Source of the DNA: Pirellula sp.
Lineage (GTDB): Bacteria; Planctomycetota; Planctomycetia; Pirellulales; Pirellulaceae
DNA length: 33,059 nucleotides
Reading direction: 5' to 3'
NCBI GenBank assembly: GCA_021300015.1
Contig: JAJTFB010000036.1
Coordinates: forward strand, 1 to 33,059
Shown: one piece after another, positions 7,984 to 17,865 of the stretch
How positions within the stretch are numbered: position 1 is the first letter of the stretch
Layout: each line of letters opens with the position of its first letter
Program-made: the position numbers and the translations under genes
Notes under the pieces: generated by a model
What the model was told of the DNA's origin: nothing
The model's input: only the letters and a program-made list of their open reading frames with translations
Databases searched by the model: none

Positions 7984-10296
7984 TCAAGGAACTCCCCAGC
8001 GCTTTCGTAGCCCCCACTGCATGACCAAGTTCGCGGCGATGGCAAAGAAAGCTATCCAGGAGTCCAGCGTGGTGTCGCCTAACTGAAATGTCTCAACCAC
8101 CGTTTCGGTCGCTTGTCGCCGACGCTCCAGAAGTCGGCTGATCAAGTCGGACGGTTGGTCCGGACTGACCAAAACACCCCCGGCCGACTCATTGAGCTTG
8201 GCCAGTTGGCCCATCAACTGCCAATCCGGAAGCGGTTGCAAACTCTCAATACTCTGGTCGATAACCACAAACGGTAAGCGAGCCTCAAGCTCCTTACCTT
8301 CGGACCCAACCGTCTTGGCTCTCCACTCGTAACGACCTGACTCTTTGACCCCTTCGAAGCCCAATCGCATGCTCGTCGCATCGCGAGGGTTGAGTCGATA
8401 CTCACCGATCTGTGTTTCCAAGGGGGCTTGATCCTCTGCGAGAGGATCCTTCAATCTCCATAGCCTCAATGAAACCTCCTTAGGCATCGGTGTCTCTTTG
8501 CTGCCCGCACTCCAGTTCATCATCACCTCGGCAGGTTGCTGCAAGAGAACTCGCCGTCGATTCATCGTCAATTGCATCCCCTCTTCGACCGCCTCGCGTC
8601 GAAGTCCCCAGAGGGCAATCTGCCTCCAAAATTGTTTGAACTCCTTGACCTTGCCCTGCCTGAGCCACTGAAACGTCGAGTCGAACGCCAAGCTCATGAC
8701 GCGGCCTTGGGCAGCGATCCCTGTGACCATCAAAGGTTGCCCGGCCCCTCCGATAGCCAAAACCTTCACGCCAGGCGCATTCTTGACACCACCCCAACGA
8801 TTGGCCCCAGTCAAGGGCTTGAGCTCCCTCCATACCTCGGTCAAGTTGCTCCCAGGCTCGCCGATCTGAAGCAATCGGTCGACCGCAGCGGGCACCATCG
8901 GAACGGCTCCCTCATAGTGGTTCCTCAAGTCGATCGGTGCATTGCGCGGTTGGCGGATCGCTGCTCCCATCTGAATAGGAAGCAAATCGTTCAAAGGTGT
9001 ATTGTTCCAACCTCCGGCCCCGTAAGCATGGTAGCCGCCTAGTGTGACCAAACCGGCTCCTCGCAAGACCTGTTCGGCGATCAATTGACTACCAGCAGTC
9101 CCGATCGCATCGGAATCCAGATCCCCCAAAATGAACAGATCGTACACGCCATTGGCAAGTCGCTGGCTCAAGTCGATAGGCCATTTTTGGACCGGCTCTC
9201 TTGCGATCCACAACCGGTCAACCTGCATATCGGGTGACTCCAAAAGCGCATTGGCGATGAATTTCGATTCCGTTCGCGGTTCCCCCTCGATGTACAAAAC
9301 CCTCGCCCCACCCCCGCGCACATTCAGGTACGAGGTGATCCGATTGTTCTCCAGAACCGACTCCCCATCGACGGCTTTGGCCTCGACCCACAACTCGTAC
9401 GAACCGACCTCAGGCGCCAGCATCGGCAACTGGAACGATATGGCTTGGTCGCTCTTGGTCGGTCTTACCACCGTTTGTTCGACCAAAACGGGTTTCCCAT
9501 CCTTACCGACAATCTTCATGGCGATGGTGATGTCTCGATTGGCCACCCCGCGCGCCTTGAGCATTCCCCGAACATAGATCTGATTCTTGGTATAGGCGTC
9601 GAGTTGCTCGGGTACCCCCTCGACGGCAAGATCCCTGGCCTGTTCGCTATCCCCACGCGGGCCGATCCCGATGAGATAAAGGGGAATGTCCTGCCTTGCA
9701 AATTGCTTGGCGATCTGCTGCGGATCGGTCTTGGCCGGCGAAAGGGTCTGCGATCCGTCCCCCATCCAAATGACGGCCATCAGAGGGGAAGAAAAGCTTG
9801 CGCCCGAGACTTGGCTCAAGGGCCCCCCGATATCGGTGCTGGCCCCTTCGGCCTTCGCAGGCAGAGCCGGGGAACTCTGTGCCGTCGATTCTACCTCGCC
9901 GAGGGACTGCAATTGGGAATCGTACACAAAGGGTGCAAACCTAATCTGCTTTCCCAACTGCTCTCGACTTGCAAACAAACCATTCCAAAACTCGATCTGC
10001 TGATCCCATCGACTCTTATTGCCCTCCCCTGCACTCAGTTGCATGCTAGAGGATTTGTCCATCAATACCGCAATGGTCCCGTCGGGCTCTCGCTGCTTGG
10101 TCCAACTGACCCCAGGCTTGAGAATCACCAGCATAAGCGTCAGGATCAGCAGCAGACGCAAGAACCGCAATATCCATCGTTGGGTCCGCTTAAGCCCATG
10201 GGTATCGATGACAAATACCCAAACGAACAGAAGCCCTACTGCGATCAGCGAGACCAAGCTATAGCTTCCGAAAACCGGCGAAAAGCTCCAGTCCAT
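7984..10296 (-). CDS. VWA-domain membrane protein (BatA/BatB-like, second of pair)
   Basis: 770 aa. The N-terminus has two membrane segments (~12-31 and ~42-62). A VWA-like domain follows, beginning AVLMDKSSSM, a D-x-S-x-S metal-ion-dependent adhesion site. A central region is of the glutamine-amidotransferase-like fold seen in this family (~330-600), and a membrane segment lies near the C-terminus (~745-762). The ATG overlaps the stop of the preceding gene by one base (TGATG), showing translational coupling. It is the last gene of the minus-strand operon. Related proteins accompany DUF58 and MoxR in periplasmic or envelope stress and metal-insertion modules, but the exact function is unknown. 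No obvious terminator was seen after it. Confidence 0.85.
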   Translation of the reverse strand: MDWSFSPVFGSYSLVSLIAVGLLFVWVFVIDTHGLKRTQRWILRFLRLLLILTLMLVILKPGVSWTKQREPDGTIAVLMDKSSSMQLSAGEGNKSRWDQQIEFWNGLFASREQLGKQIRFAPFVYDSQLQSLGEVESTAQSSPALPAKAEGASTDIGGPLSQVSGASFSSPLMAVIWMGDGSQTLSPAKTDPQQIAKQFARQDIPLYLIGIGPRGDSEQARDLAVEGVPEQLDAYTKNQIYVRGMLKARGVANRDITIAMKIVGKDGKPVLVEQTVVRPTKSDQAISFQLPMLAPEVGSYELWVEAKAVDGESVLENNRITSYLNVRGGGARVLYIEGEPRTESKFIANALLESPDMQVDRLWIAREPVQKWPIDLSQRLANGVYDLFILGDLDSDAIGTAGSQLIAEQVLRGAGLVTLGGYHAYGAGGWNNTPLNDLLPIQMGAAIRQPRNAPIDLRNHYEGAVPMVPAAVDRLLQIGEPGSNLTEVWRELKPLTGANRWGGVKNAPGVKVLAIGGAGQPLMVTGIAAQGRVMSLAFDSTFQWLRQGKVKEFKQFWRQIALWGLRREAVEEGMQLTMNRRRVLLQQPAEVMMNWSAGSKETPMPKEVSLRLWRLKDPLAEDQAPLETQIGEYRLNPRDATSMRLGFEGVKESGRYEWRAKTVGSEGKELEARLPFVVIDQSIESLQPLPDWQLMGQLAKLNESAGGVLVSPDQPSDLISRLLERRRQATETVVETFQLGDTTLDSWIAFFAIAANLVMQWGLRKRWGVP

Positions 10297-12842
10297 CAGA
10301 CCTTGCCCCGCTGCTTGCTGGAATAAAATCGGCTAGACATGGTCTGCTCTGCCATGACCATCATCGCCAATATCACCCAAAGAAAAGGGGATAGATCGCG
10401 TCCGAATCTACCCTCTCCAATCGAACTTTGGACTTCGCTCTTCTCCTTGGCGATAAGCAAATTGTCGATGCCGACGGCCTTCTCCAAATCCGCGCGATCG
10501 ACCGGATCGAGCGATACTTCTCTTCGGTCGACATTGACACTAAAACCACGGTACATCAACCCCCTGGCACGAACCCCACGTAGCCGATAATGGCCGGACT
10601 GTTGGGTAAAGCCATAGCTGATCAAGTCGTCCTCGGACTCCACGCGTATCTCATCTCCACCGGGTTGGCGCAGCTCATAAGTCCTCGGAAACTCCTTGGT
10701 GTTGTTGCCCAAAACGGCTGTGGCTCCGACGTCGTAGTTCAAAGGATGCTTGTTCTGTGTCGCTAGATAACGGACTGTTCCAAGGAACAATGCGAAACCA
10801 GGCCAAGCATCGGAGCTGGTTGTAAATAGCTCGCTCCATGGGGCTTTGCCAACCACCGAGACCGGTTCTGGATACGGTAGAGTCATGACAATGATCCGGC
10901 CCGAACCTCGCAAAGTCTCCACCATCATCGGTAACTCGGACTGGGTGTAACTTGCGATCACCGATGCAGCAGGATCCAAATCGACTAAATTCCAATGCTG
11001 GTATACCGGATAGCTCACCCAAGGTATCTCTTCGGGCGGGCGCTCGAAGATGCCCCAGATCGGATGATTCGTCAATGTTGGCCGAAGAGCCGTCACCGAT
11101 GCGTCCAGCCCACTCTTGGTGATACCCCGAATTTTCCCTGGCAAGAGACTGGGCAACCCACCCGGATCCGCTTTTTCCAGAAGCGTGCTTCCGGGCGCAA
11201 TCGGTGTGCCGATCGCTTGAGGGGCTTGGGTTCCCATCGCGGCCGGTCCGAGCACCACGAGCAACCCACCTCCATTGCGGATCCAACCGGCCAGCTTATC
11301 GGCCTCGTCGGCGGTCAATTCCGTAGGATTGAATAAAACCACATTGGCGTACTTTGAGAGATCGATCTGACCGATTCGACTCCTTGGTTCGACATCGACG
11401 CTGTTTGCCCGTTCGTTGCCGCTTGCCGGCTCGGTCCCGGTACCGTTGGCCGCTTCGGTGCTACCCGAGCGCTGTTGGCTCATCGATGGATCGAGCATCA
11501 GCGAGACGAGCTGCGCATCGGTGTTGTCGTCGCATAAAACCACCGATTTGCCCTGCTCGCGGGCTTCGATCGTCAGGTGATAAACATTGTCGATCTCCAA
11601 CGGATCGGGTCTGGCTAATCGCAAAACCGCATGATTGGTCCCCTCGGATAAATCCTTCCAGAGAATCTGCAAGCTTGCCAAACCCTGGTCGTTGGACTGG
11701 ACCACTTGGCGATCCAAGAGCTTGACCTCGGGGATCGACCATTGACCATCGCGTGCTAGGGTCGTCTTCTTTTCCAAAGGCTCGGCAGCAAGCTCCACCA
11801 TCAGTTGCTCTTTGGTCTCTCCTTCGAGTGCCCTAAGGTCTGCCTGGAGGGTGACACTGCCTCCGGGCACGACACTCTCGGCCGAGATCCTTAGGTTCTC
11901 GAGCGACCAATTGCGAATCTCCTGCTGTGGTACTCCCAAGTCGATGATCTGCAGAAGGACTCGTGAAGGTTTTTCAACCGTAGCGGCCTGTTGGCTCGGC
12001 TCCTGATCCGGACTCGCCCCGGTAATAAGCGGCAGAAGATCGGCTTGTGCTGCACTGGACCAGGAATTCTTTCGCATATCGGACAAGACATAGACCTCGC
12101 GACGATCGAGCTTGCTTTTTCGAACCGTCTCGATTCCGACCGTGATACGATCGATCAAATTGCATGCCTTCCCTTCGACCGAGATCCGATCGAGCTGCCG
12201 TTCGGCCGACAACCGGTCTTGATTGACCCGCGCGGCTGCGTCGTTGCCGATGATCGCTATTTCGCTCCCGATCGGAAAACGGTCCATCAACCAACTCGCC
12301 ATCTCTTTGGCATCCTCGAGTCTGGTGTGGTTGAGGTATTTATAGCCCATCGTCGGTGAGGTATCGACCACGATCGCAGCACAAAGTGGACCTTGTTGAT
12401 GGACAAGGGGCGAATCGCTCGAGCGGCGTAGCACCGCTAAACCGTAGTAGCCGGCTGCGATCCAAAGTCCAAGAGCCACAAGCAGTGGGATAGATAGGGC
12501 AGCGACCCCGCTTCTTCGTCCCCAGAGAACGATCGCTGCGAACGAACTGAGCAGTGCAAGGACTCCCAGGAGTCCTGCCAAAAGGCTATTGGCGAACAGT
12601 CCACTGGCGACCCTAGGGGCAGCCAAAGCAGCCGCTAGCATGAGCACCATGAGGACTCGCAAGGCGAGCAAGATCCAGCGTTTGACCGACCATCCACGCT
12701 GGGCTTCGACCGCTGTTTTCTTTACGAAACGAATCGCGGGGAACTCAAGCGTCTTGGGCTGCCTACGCCCAAGCATATGGAATAGGATCGGTGCGATGGC
12801 CGCTAGCGAACCGAGCATCAAAGAGATATGAAGGAAACTCAT
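10296..12842 (-). CDS. BatA-type VWA membrane protein
   Basis: 848 aa. The N-terminal ~80 residues are the BatA/aerotolerance-regulator N-terminal domain (SFLHISLMLGSLAAIAPILFHM, then R-Q-P-K-x-L-x-F-P-A-I-R-F), followed by membrane segments up to ~130. A VWA domain with AAIVVDTSPTM follows; the D-T-S-P-T motif keeps the DxSxS-like spacing with Thr as last ligand. A linker contains a Gly/Ala-rich amidotransferase-like fold (GGGLLVVLGPAAMG). A membrane helix near the C-terminus (FLWVILAMMVMAEQ) precedes a basic end. The start has AGAGGGG about 13 nt upstream, only 18 nt after the DUF58 gene. It probably works in a complex with its two neighbours. Confidence 0.87.
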   Translation of the reverse strand: MSFLHISLMLGSLAAIAPILFHMLGRRQPKTLEFPAIRFVKKTAVEAQRGWSVKRWILLALRVLMVLMLAAALAAPRVASGLFANSLLAGLLGVLALLSSFAAIVLWGRRSGVAALSIPLLVALGLWIAAGYYGLAVLRRSSDSPLVHQQGPLCAAIVVDTSPTMGYKYLNHTRLEDAKEMASWLMDRFPIGSEIAIIGNDAAARVNQDRLSAERQLDRISVEGKACNLIDRITVGIETVRKSKLDRREVYVLSDMRKNSWSSAAQADLLPLITGASPDQEPSQQAATVEKPSRVLLQIIDLGVPQQEIRNWSLENLRISAESVVPGGSVTLQADLRALEGETKEQLMVELAAEPLEKKTTLARDGQWSIPEVKLLDRQVVQSNDQGLASLQILWKDLSEGTNHAVLRLARPDPLEIDNVYHLTIEAREQGKSVVLCDDNTDAQLVSLMLDPSMSQQRSGSTEAANGTGTEPASGNERANSVDVEPRSRIGQIDLSKYANVVLFNPTELTADEADKLAGWIRNGGGLLVVLGPAAMGTQAPQAIGTPIAPGSTLLEKADPGGLPSLLPGKIRGITKSGLDASVTALRPTLTNHPIWGIFERPPEEIPWVSYPVYQHWNLVDLDPAASVIASYTQSELPMMVETLRGSGRIIVMTLPYPEPVSVVGKAPWSELFTTSSDAWPGFALFLGTVRYLATQNKHPLNYDVGATAVLGNNTKEFPRTYELRQPGGDEIRVESEDDLISYGFTQQSGHYRLRGVRARGLMYRGFSVNVDRREVSLDPVDRADLEKAVGIDNLLIAKEKSEVQSSIGEGRFGRDLSPFLWVILAMMVMAEQTMSSRFYSSKQRGKV

Positions 12843-12860
12843 CGGTTTGGGCAGGCCCCT

Positions 12861-13757
12861 CTAGAATCGATTCCTTCGACTGATCAAATACTCCATCAAC
12901 GCTTTGTCGTAGGGCACGCTCGTATCGAGCGGCACGTAGTCGATCCTCGAACGACTGAAACTCGTCTTCATCTCCTCTCGAAACTTCCGCACATTCTCGC
13001 GGTATTCCTCACCGATGTCATCGGCGTTGACCGGTATTTGTTCATCGGTCTCTGGATCCCTTAGTTCGACAAGCCCCTGGAAAGGAAAGTAGACTTCGGC
13101 TTCATCGAGCACATGGAAAACGATCACATCATGCCCCGCATGCTTGAGCATGCGAACCGCGTCGATCGAGGATTCCGAGTCGGTCAACAAATCGCTCATG
13201 ATGATGATCAGCGAGCGGTGGTTGAGCATGGACATCATCTGGCGTATCGGACCGCTTAACTCGGTCTTACCCCCTGTCTTGAGCTTGATCAAAAGGCTGA
13301 GAATCGCTGCGAATTGACTTCGCCTAGATTTGGGTTGTATGCTCGCTTTGATCTTCTGGTCGAAAGTGACCAATCCGATGGGGTCTTGTTGCATGAGCAT
13401 GAGGTAGGAAAGCGCTGCAGCAAGACAAATGCAGTAATCGATTTTGGTCAGTTGCTGACGATAGGTATAAGCCATCGAGCGGCTCGTATCCATCATGATG
13501 TAACCGGTCAGATTGGTTTCCGACTCGAATTTCTTGACGTAATAACGATCGGTCTTCGCATAGGCCAGCCAATCGATGTCCTTGGGGTCATCTCCATGGG
13601 AATATCGACGATGTTCACTGAACTCGACCGAAAATCCATGGAACGGACTCGCGTGCAAGCCTTGGAGAAATCCCTTGACGACCAACTGCGCACGGAGATC
13701 CAATCGCTTGATCTGCGAGGCTAGTTCGGGCTTGAGGTACTGCTCGACGGCCACCAT
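12861..13757 (-). CDS. DUF58 domain-containing protein
   Basis: 298 aa, a typical DUF58 length for this group. It shows the family signature SHGDDPKDIDWLAYAKTDRYYVKKFE followed by a VWA-like fold with MMDTSRSM (D-T-S-x-S). No membrane segment is evident, so it is likely cytoplasmic. ATG at 13757 is used; a TTG three codons earlier is possible. It begins 9 nt after the queD-like stop codon. DUF58 proteins are normally encoded beside MoxR AAA ATPases and VWA proteins. Here the VWA genes follow but no MoxR gene is present in the window. Confidence 0.92.
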   Translation of the reverse strand: MVAVEQYLKPELASQIKRLDLRAQLVVKGFLQGLHASPFHGFSVEFSEHRRYSHGDDPKDIDWLAYAKTDRYYVKKFESETNLTGYIMMDTSRSMAYTYRQQLTKIDYCICLAAALSYLMLMQQDPIGLVTFDQKIKASIQPKSRRSQFAAILSLLIKLKTGGKTELSGPIRQMMSMLNHRSLIIIMSDLLTDSESSIDAVRMLKHAGHDVIVFHVLDEAEVYFPFQGLVELRDPETDEQIPVNADDIGEEYRENVRKFREEMKTSFSRSRIDYVPLDTSVPYDKALMEYLISRRNRF

Positions 13758-13766
13758 GCTGTGCAA

Positions 13767-14282
13767 CTACCGGTCTTTGGTCCATGGCAGTCGGCAATAG
13801 CCCCACTGCCCGTTATTCTCATCGACGCCTATTTCGATCCAATTCAACCGATCGCCGATCTTCGGATAGAGTTTGGTGCGGATTTGACCTGCGATCCACC
13901 CTGCGATCTCCTCGGCGGTGGTATTGACGATCGGCAAAAGCATGCAGTCCTCCTTGGGCAAGACCCAGCGCTTTTGCTTGAATCGCAACACAACCTCAGT
14001 CTCCTGGACTTCGACGTGAATCGTGGGATGGTGCATCGCGACGAGCATATGATGATCCAGTTGCTTGACGAGTTCGGCGAGCGAATCTCGAAAGGCGATG
14101 AAATCGATCACGTAGCGATTTTCGTCCAGTTGGCCGCAGACCTCGGCTCGGAGTCCGTAGTTATGTCCATGCAGACACTCGCAGATATCGCCGGCAAAGG
14201 TGATGAAATGCGCTGAGGAGAAAACGAGTTGCTCCTTGTGCAGGAGCACTCGAAATCCAGGTTGATCCGTCATAGCTTTCAT
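13767..14282 (-). CDS. 6-pyruvoyl-tetrahydropterin synthase / QueD family protein
   Basis: 171 aa. The zinc site is visible: His25 in SSAHF, plus His38 and His40 in C-E-C-L-H-G-H. Cys34 is at the C-x3-HGH catalytic position of QueD/PTPS enzymes. Later elements include YVIDF, LDHHML and an Asn-Thr-Thr-Ala-Glu-Glu segment, all typical of the family. The reaction converts dihydroneopterin triphosphate to 6-carboxy- or 6-pyruvoyl-tetrahydropterin, for queuosine/7-deazaguanine or pterin biosynthesis. The length is above the ~120 aa of E. coli QueD. AGGA lies 4 nt before the ATG. Other queuosine genes are not in the window, so which product is made cannot be decided. Confidence 0.88.
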   Translation of the reverse strand: MKAMTDQPGFRVLLHKEQLVFSSAHFITFAGDICECLHGHNYGLRAEVCGQLDENRYVIDFIAFRDSLAELVKQLDHHMLVAMHHPTIHVEVQETEVVLRFKQKRWVLPKEDCMLLPIVNTTAEEIAGWIAGQIRTKLYPKIGDRLNWIEIGVDENNGQWGYCRLPWTKDR

Positions 14283-14302
14283 ACTTTCCTATCGGGCAAA
14301 AA

Positions 14303-17300
14303 TCACTTGGACTGAAACATCGGGGCATTGGGATTGCCTCGCGAGAGCAGATAGGCGATCAGATCGAGAGCTTCGTCTTCGTTGAGTTTATCCATAAGCT
14401 CGGCGGGCATGAGGGAAATCGCTGAGGTTTTCTCCTGCTCGACATCTTCGCGATCGACCGTGACGGTTTTGGTCGCATCCTCTGGATTGACCACCATCGT
14501 CACCTTGCCAGCCACTTCGTTGACAATTCGACCGGTATGAACCGTGCCGTCTTCCATTTGCAAGACCATGGTTTTGTATTGGTCCGAGATGACTTGGCTG
14601 GGCCGAATGACCGCATCGATCAGGTCGTTGACTGCAAATCGTCCAGCGGCTTGGGTCAGGTCAGGCCCGGTAGCCCCACCGTCTCCGCCGAATCGGTGAC
14701 AGATCACACAGCGGGCTGCTGCGTACATCTTCTTGCCGTTCTCGAAGTTTCGGCCCTTCATGCGCTCCGAGGCCAGTTTGGCCAACCCCTCGGTCGTGTA
14801 GGCTTTCCCTGGTCCTTTGGGCTCAGGCAAGGTCTTGGGTAACGACGCGGGTTTCCGAACTCCTAAGGCTTCCAGGACAAATCGTTCTTGATCGCTCGAA
14901 AGCGCGTAGGCATCGTTCGCTGCGTTGATCAGGAATTTCTCGTAGCTATTGCCACCCTGCCATCGCTGAGCTTTCTCAAACCATTGGAAGTATTCCTTCC
15001 TTTGATCGACACTCCATCCCTCCTTGAGATTCCGCATCGAGAACGCCAAATGAAATTGCTGGAGATCGGGTTGGTTTTGGAGCATCGCAGCGATAGGTCC
15101 GCCATACCCTTTGTTCCTTTGAAGGATCTCTGCAAAGTCGGCATCGGTCTTCTTGCGTTCTTTGGCGAGCAAAGGCAGAGCCTTTTTCCCGAGGGTGGGA
15201 GATTGCAGATAGGTCAACAAAATCACCAGTTCGCGATCCATCATGTCATCGCCGGACGGGAAAAGTGGCTCGATCGCACCGAGCAAGGAGTCGCGTAGGG
15301 ACTCATCGACTTGGCCGAGTCGAATCAAGACCAGTTGCACGGCACGAACTAATTCGAGCCTTTGCTGGCCCGAAAGTGCCGATAACTGGAGCGTACCCAA
15401 TTGCATGAGCAAGGGTTCTTTGAGCTCCGAGTTCCCGGCGCGGGCCAGACCGGCTACGCCGGTGATTATCGTGTTGGCATCGTTGCTTTTGAGCACCAAC
15501 GGGGCCCAACGCGAGGTCGCAACGCGTTCGAGAGCCACACGGGCCGCATAGCGAACGTGGCGGTCCGTACTTGCAAGCTGCTTGACCAACTCCGCGACCG
15601 TCGCGTCATCTTTGTCGTCTTGGTTATGTAGAAGCTCGATCGCTCGGCGCTGTGCGGTCGCTTCGTTGGGCGCTGGAATCGGAGCGGGTGCCGTGGACTC
15701 CGAGCCGACGTAACGGACTCGGAAAAGCTCCGATTGGGTGCCCCGGCCACCGGCGGTAAAGTACATATGGCCATCGATCCCGATCGTCACATCGGTCAGA
15801 GGCAACGGGGTTCGCGAGAGGAACTCTTCTTTGGTGGCCGAATAGCTTGCACCGTTGGGCTCTGGGTGGATCGAATACATCGTTCCGAACGTCCAGTCGC
15901 AAATGAACAGCGCGCGCTGGTATTTGGCTGGAAACTTCGCCCCCGTTCCAAACTCAACACCTACAGGCGAGCCCGGGCCGATATTGACTAAAGCGGGCAA
16001 ACTATCGACGTAGTACTCGGGCCACTTGCCCGTGCCGCTGCGCCACCCGAATTCGCTACCGCTCGTGGCGTGCACGACGCGGGTTGGCCGATACCATGGG
16101 GTACCCATATCCCATTCCATGTCGGCATCGTAGACGAACATTTCACCGGCCGAGTCGAAATCAAAATCGTATTGGTTTCGATAACCGATGGTGAACATTT
16201 CCCAGGCTTTGCCTTCGGGATCGGTTTTTGCGATCCAACCTCCCGGAGCGACGATTCCCGCAGCGTGCCCGTTGGCATCCCATTGCCTAGGCAAAAGCAA
16301 ATCCTCGTCCCAATTCGGTGCTACCCGACTGCTGTATCCTTCGGGTAAAGTCGCTTGGATTTGCTCGTTGCGAGCCCCACCCATGGTTTGAGGCGGCGCG
16401 TTGGTTTTCCGGTCCATAGGGGGGAGGGTGTGATTGCCACAGCAGACGTAAATCGACTTGCCATCGGGCGAAAGACGCACCGCATGGGGTCCGTGCTCTC
16501 CTCCTCCTCGGAGATCCTTGAGCTTTATGATCTCGTCGTACTGGTCATCGCCATCGGTGTCTTTGAGACGATACAAACCGCTGCCGATACCGCCGTTGAC
16601 ACAGACGTAAAGACTGTCAAAGGCGTAGAGCAATCCTTGTGCCGACGAGATATTCAGGGGGATCCGCTCGACGGTGGTCTCCTCCTGGCTACCGGGCTTG
16701 GCAGGGGTTACCCTAAAAAGTCCTTTGTTGTCCTGATCGCTGACGATCAATCTTCCTTTCGGATCGCTCGTGATACAGACCCATGAGCCGAGTTCGTCTT
16801 TCGGAACTCTGAATAGCTGATCGATCACGAAGCCCGGTGGAATAGAAAATTCGCTCGAGCCTCCGTTGGATTGACCATCGAGAACTTCCCCCCAAGGTCC
16901 CTCGCCGTACTTTGCGATCACTTTAGCAACTTGGGTCTGACTCGGATTGTCCTTTGGGGAAACCTGCCAAGTCCCATCGCTCAGAAGCGTTTGTACTTTT
17001 CCCTCCGAATCGACCCACGCGAGCTTTGCGACCAAGGCGGCGATCCCACCGGCGTTGGATACTTCAAAGACCAACTCGTTTTTGCCTACGACCAACGCGG
17101 AGCTTGCGTCGACCTTGAGGCCCTCTTCCCAGGAATCGCTTCTCCCGAGCGATTTTCCGTTGAGCGTAATGGCCATGGCGTTGTCGGCCGAGGCGGCCAG
17201 CCAAGCCTGGGTCTTGCTCGCAACATCAAAGGACTTTCGGATCACATACCGAGTATCGGAGTTTTCACCCCAAATCCAACTTGGCTTGCCTCCTTCTTTG

Positions 17301-17584
17301 AGCATTCTGTCTTTGAGCGTTCCGCCTGGGGCTTGGGAATTGGCTGAAGTCGGTGCGCGCCCTTGGATCGGTGCCGCGATGGCTGCTTGGCTGTAAACCT
17401 TACGGGCTGACTCCTGAGCCAACGCTGGCTCGAGTCCGACCACAGGGAGCAAAGCGGGTAGAACCAGGGCCAATCGAGTGACAGACCCAAGGAACCTTTG
17501 CGATTTGGAACTGAGAGACTGGGAACTGGGCGACTGGGAACTGGGCGACTGGGGCAAAAGATCGGATCGATAAAGACGACGCAT
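14303..17584 (-). CDS. PVC-type heme-binding CxxCH protein with glucose/sorbosone dehydrogenase-like beta-propeller
   Basis: 1093 aa. A Ser-rich N-terminus is followed by a hydrophobic signal sequence (~33-56, ending in an Ala-x-Ala type site before QESARK), so export is likely. Residues ~60-210 resemble a beta-sandwich domain. Residues ~240-620 form a propeller of the glucose/sorbosone dehydrogenase type. Residues ~640-900 are helical HEAT-like. The C-terminal cytochrome c domain has CVICH (Cys959-His963) and the family ending RPSQVISDQYKTM. This is a periplasmic, probably redox-active protein of the group expanded in Planctomycetes and Verrucomicrobia; substrates are unknown. It is the first gene of the minus operon, 20 nt before the QueD-like gene. 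The signal region carries a 15-bp tandem repeat. Confidence 0.92.
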   Translation of the reverse strand: MRRLYRSDLLPQSPSSQSPSSQSLSSKSQRFLGSVTRLALVLPALLPVVGLEPALAQESARKVYSQAAIAAPIQGRAPTSANSQAPGGTLKDRMLKEGGKPSWIWGENSDTRYVIRKSFDVASKTQAWLAASADNAMAITLNGKSLGRSDSWEEGLKVDASSALVVGKNELVFEVSNAGGIAALVAKLAWVDSEGKVQTLLSDGTWQVSPKDNPSQTQVAKVIAKYGEGPWGEVLDGQSNGGSSEFSIPPGFVIDQLFRVPKDELGSWVCITSDPKGRLIVSDQDNKGLFRVTPAKPGSQEETTVERIPLNISSAQGLLYAFDSLYVCVNGGIGSGLYRLKDTDGDDQYDEIIKLKDLRGGGEHGPHAVRLSPDGKSIYVCCGNHTLPPMDRKTNAPPQTMGGARNEQIQATLPEGYSSRVAPNWDEDLLLPRQWDANGHAAGIVAPGGWIAKTDPEGKAWEMFTIGYRNQYDFDFDSAGEMFVYDADMEWDMGTPWYRPTRVVHATSGSEFGWRSGTGKWPEYYVDSLPALVNIGPGSPVGVEFGTGAKFPAKYQRALFICDWTFGTMYSIHPEPNGASYSATKEEFLSRTPLPLTDVTIGIDGHMYFTAGGRGTQSELFRVRYVGSESTAPAPIPAPNEATAQRRAIELLHNQDDKDDATVAELVKQLASTDRHVRYAARVALERVATSRWAPLVLKSNDANTIITGVAGLARAGNSELKEPLLMQLGTLQLSALSGQQRLELVRAVQLVLIRLGQVDESLRDSLLGAIEPLFPSGDDMMDRELVILLTYLQSPTLGKKALPLLAKERKKTDADFAEILQRNKGYGGPIAAMLQNQPDLQQFHLAFSMRNLKEGWSVDQRKEYFQWFEKAQRWQGGNSYEKFLINAANDAYALSSDQERFVLEALGVRKPASLPKTLPEPKGPGKAYTTEGLAKLASERMKGRNFENGKKMYAAARCVICHRFGGDGGATGPDLTQAAGRFAVNDLIDAVIRPSQVISDQYKTMVLQMEDGTVHTGRIVNEVAGKVTMVVNPEDATKTVTVDREDVEQEKTSAISLMPAELMDKLNEDEALDLIAYLLSRGNPNAPMFQSK
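17509..17553. repeat. 15-bp tandem repeat inside a signal-peptide coding region
   Basis: Three consecutive 15-bp units based on aactgggcgactggg lie at 17509-17523, 17524-17538 and 17539-17553, the first with two or three mismatches. In the protein they give the S-P-S-S-Q repeat near residues 12-25. Copy number could vary without a frame change. Confidence 0.8.
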
Positions 17585-17865
17585 AAAGGCACCAAGCGGT
17601 CGAAGAGGGTCAGGAAGGAGGGGCGGCCACCTGCTTTAGGCGACCCGAGAACTTCGTCTTAGTCTAACGCAAAAAAGGGGTTCCTTGGTAGGCATCGGTT
17701 CCAATATGCTCCCTTGGAGGGAAAAGAATTCTTGCATTCTGTTTCTGAAACTCAAATTGATCTAGAATGATCGCGGTTTCCGGTGACCTAGGCTCGGCTT
17801 AGGTCCCATGGAAAAACCACATGGAATCCAAACCATCTAGCCTCTTTATCTTTGCCGAGGAACCC

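Noticed and set aside
8536-10326. Long plus-strand frames opposite the VWA gene
   Set aside because: They are shadows in the antisense of a well-supported gene, without recognisable motifs.
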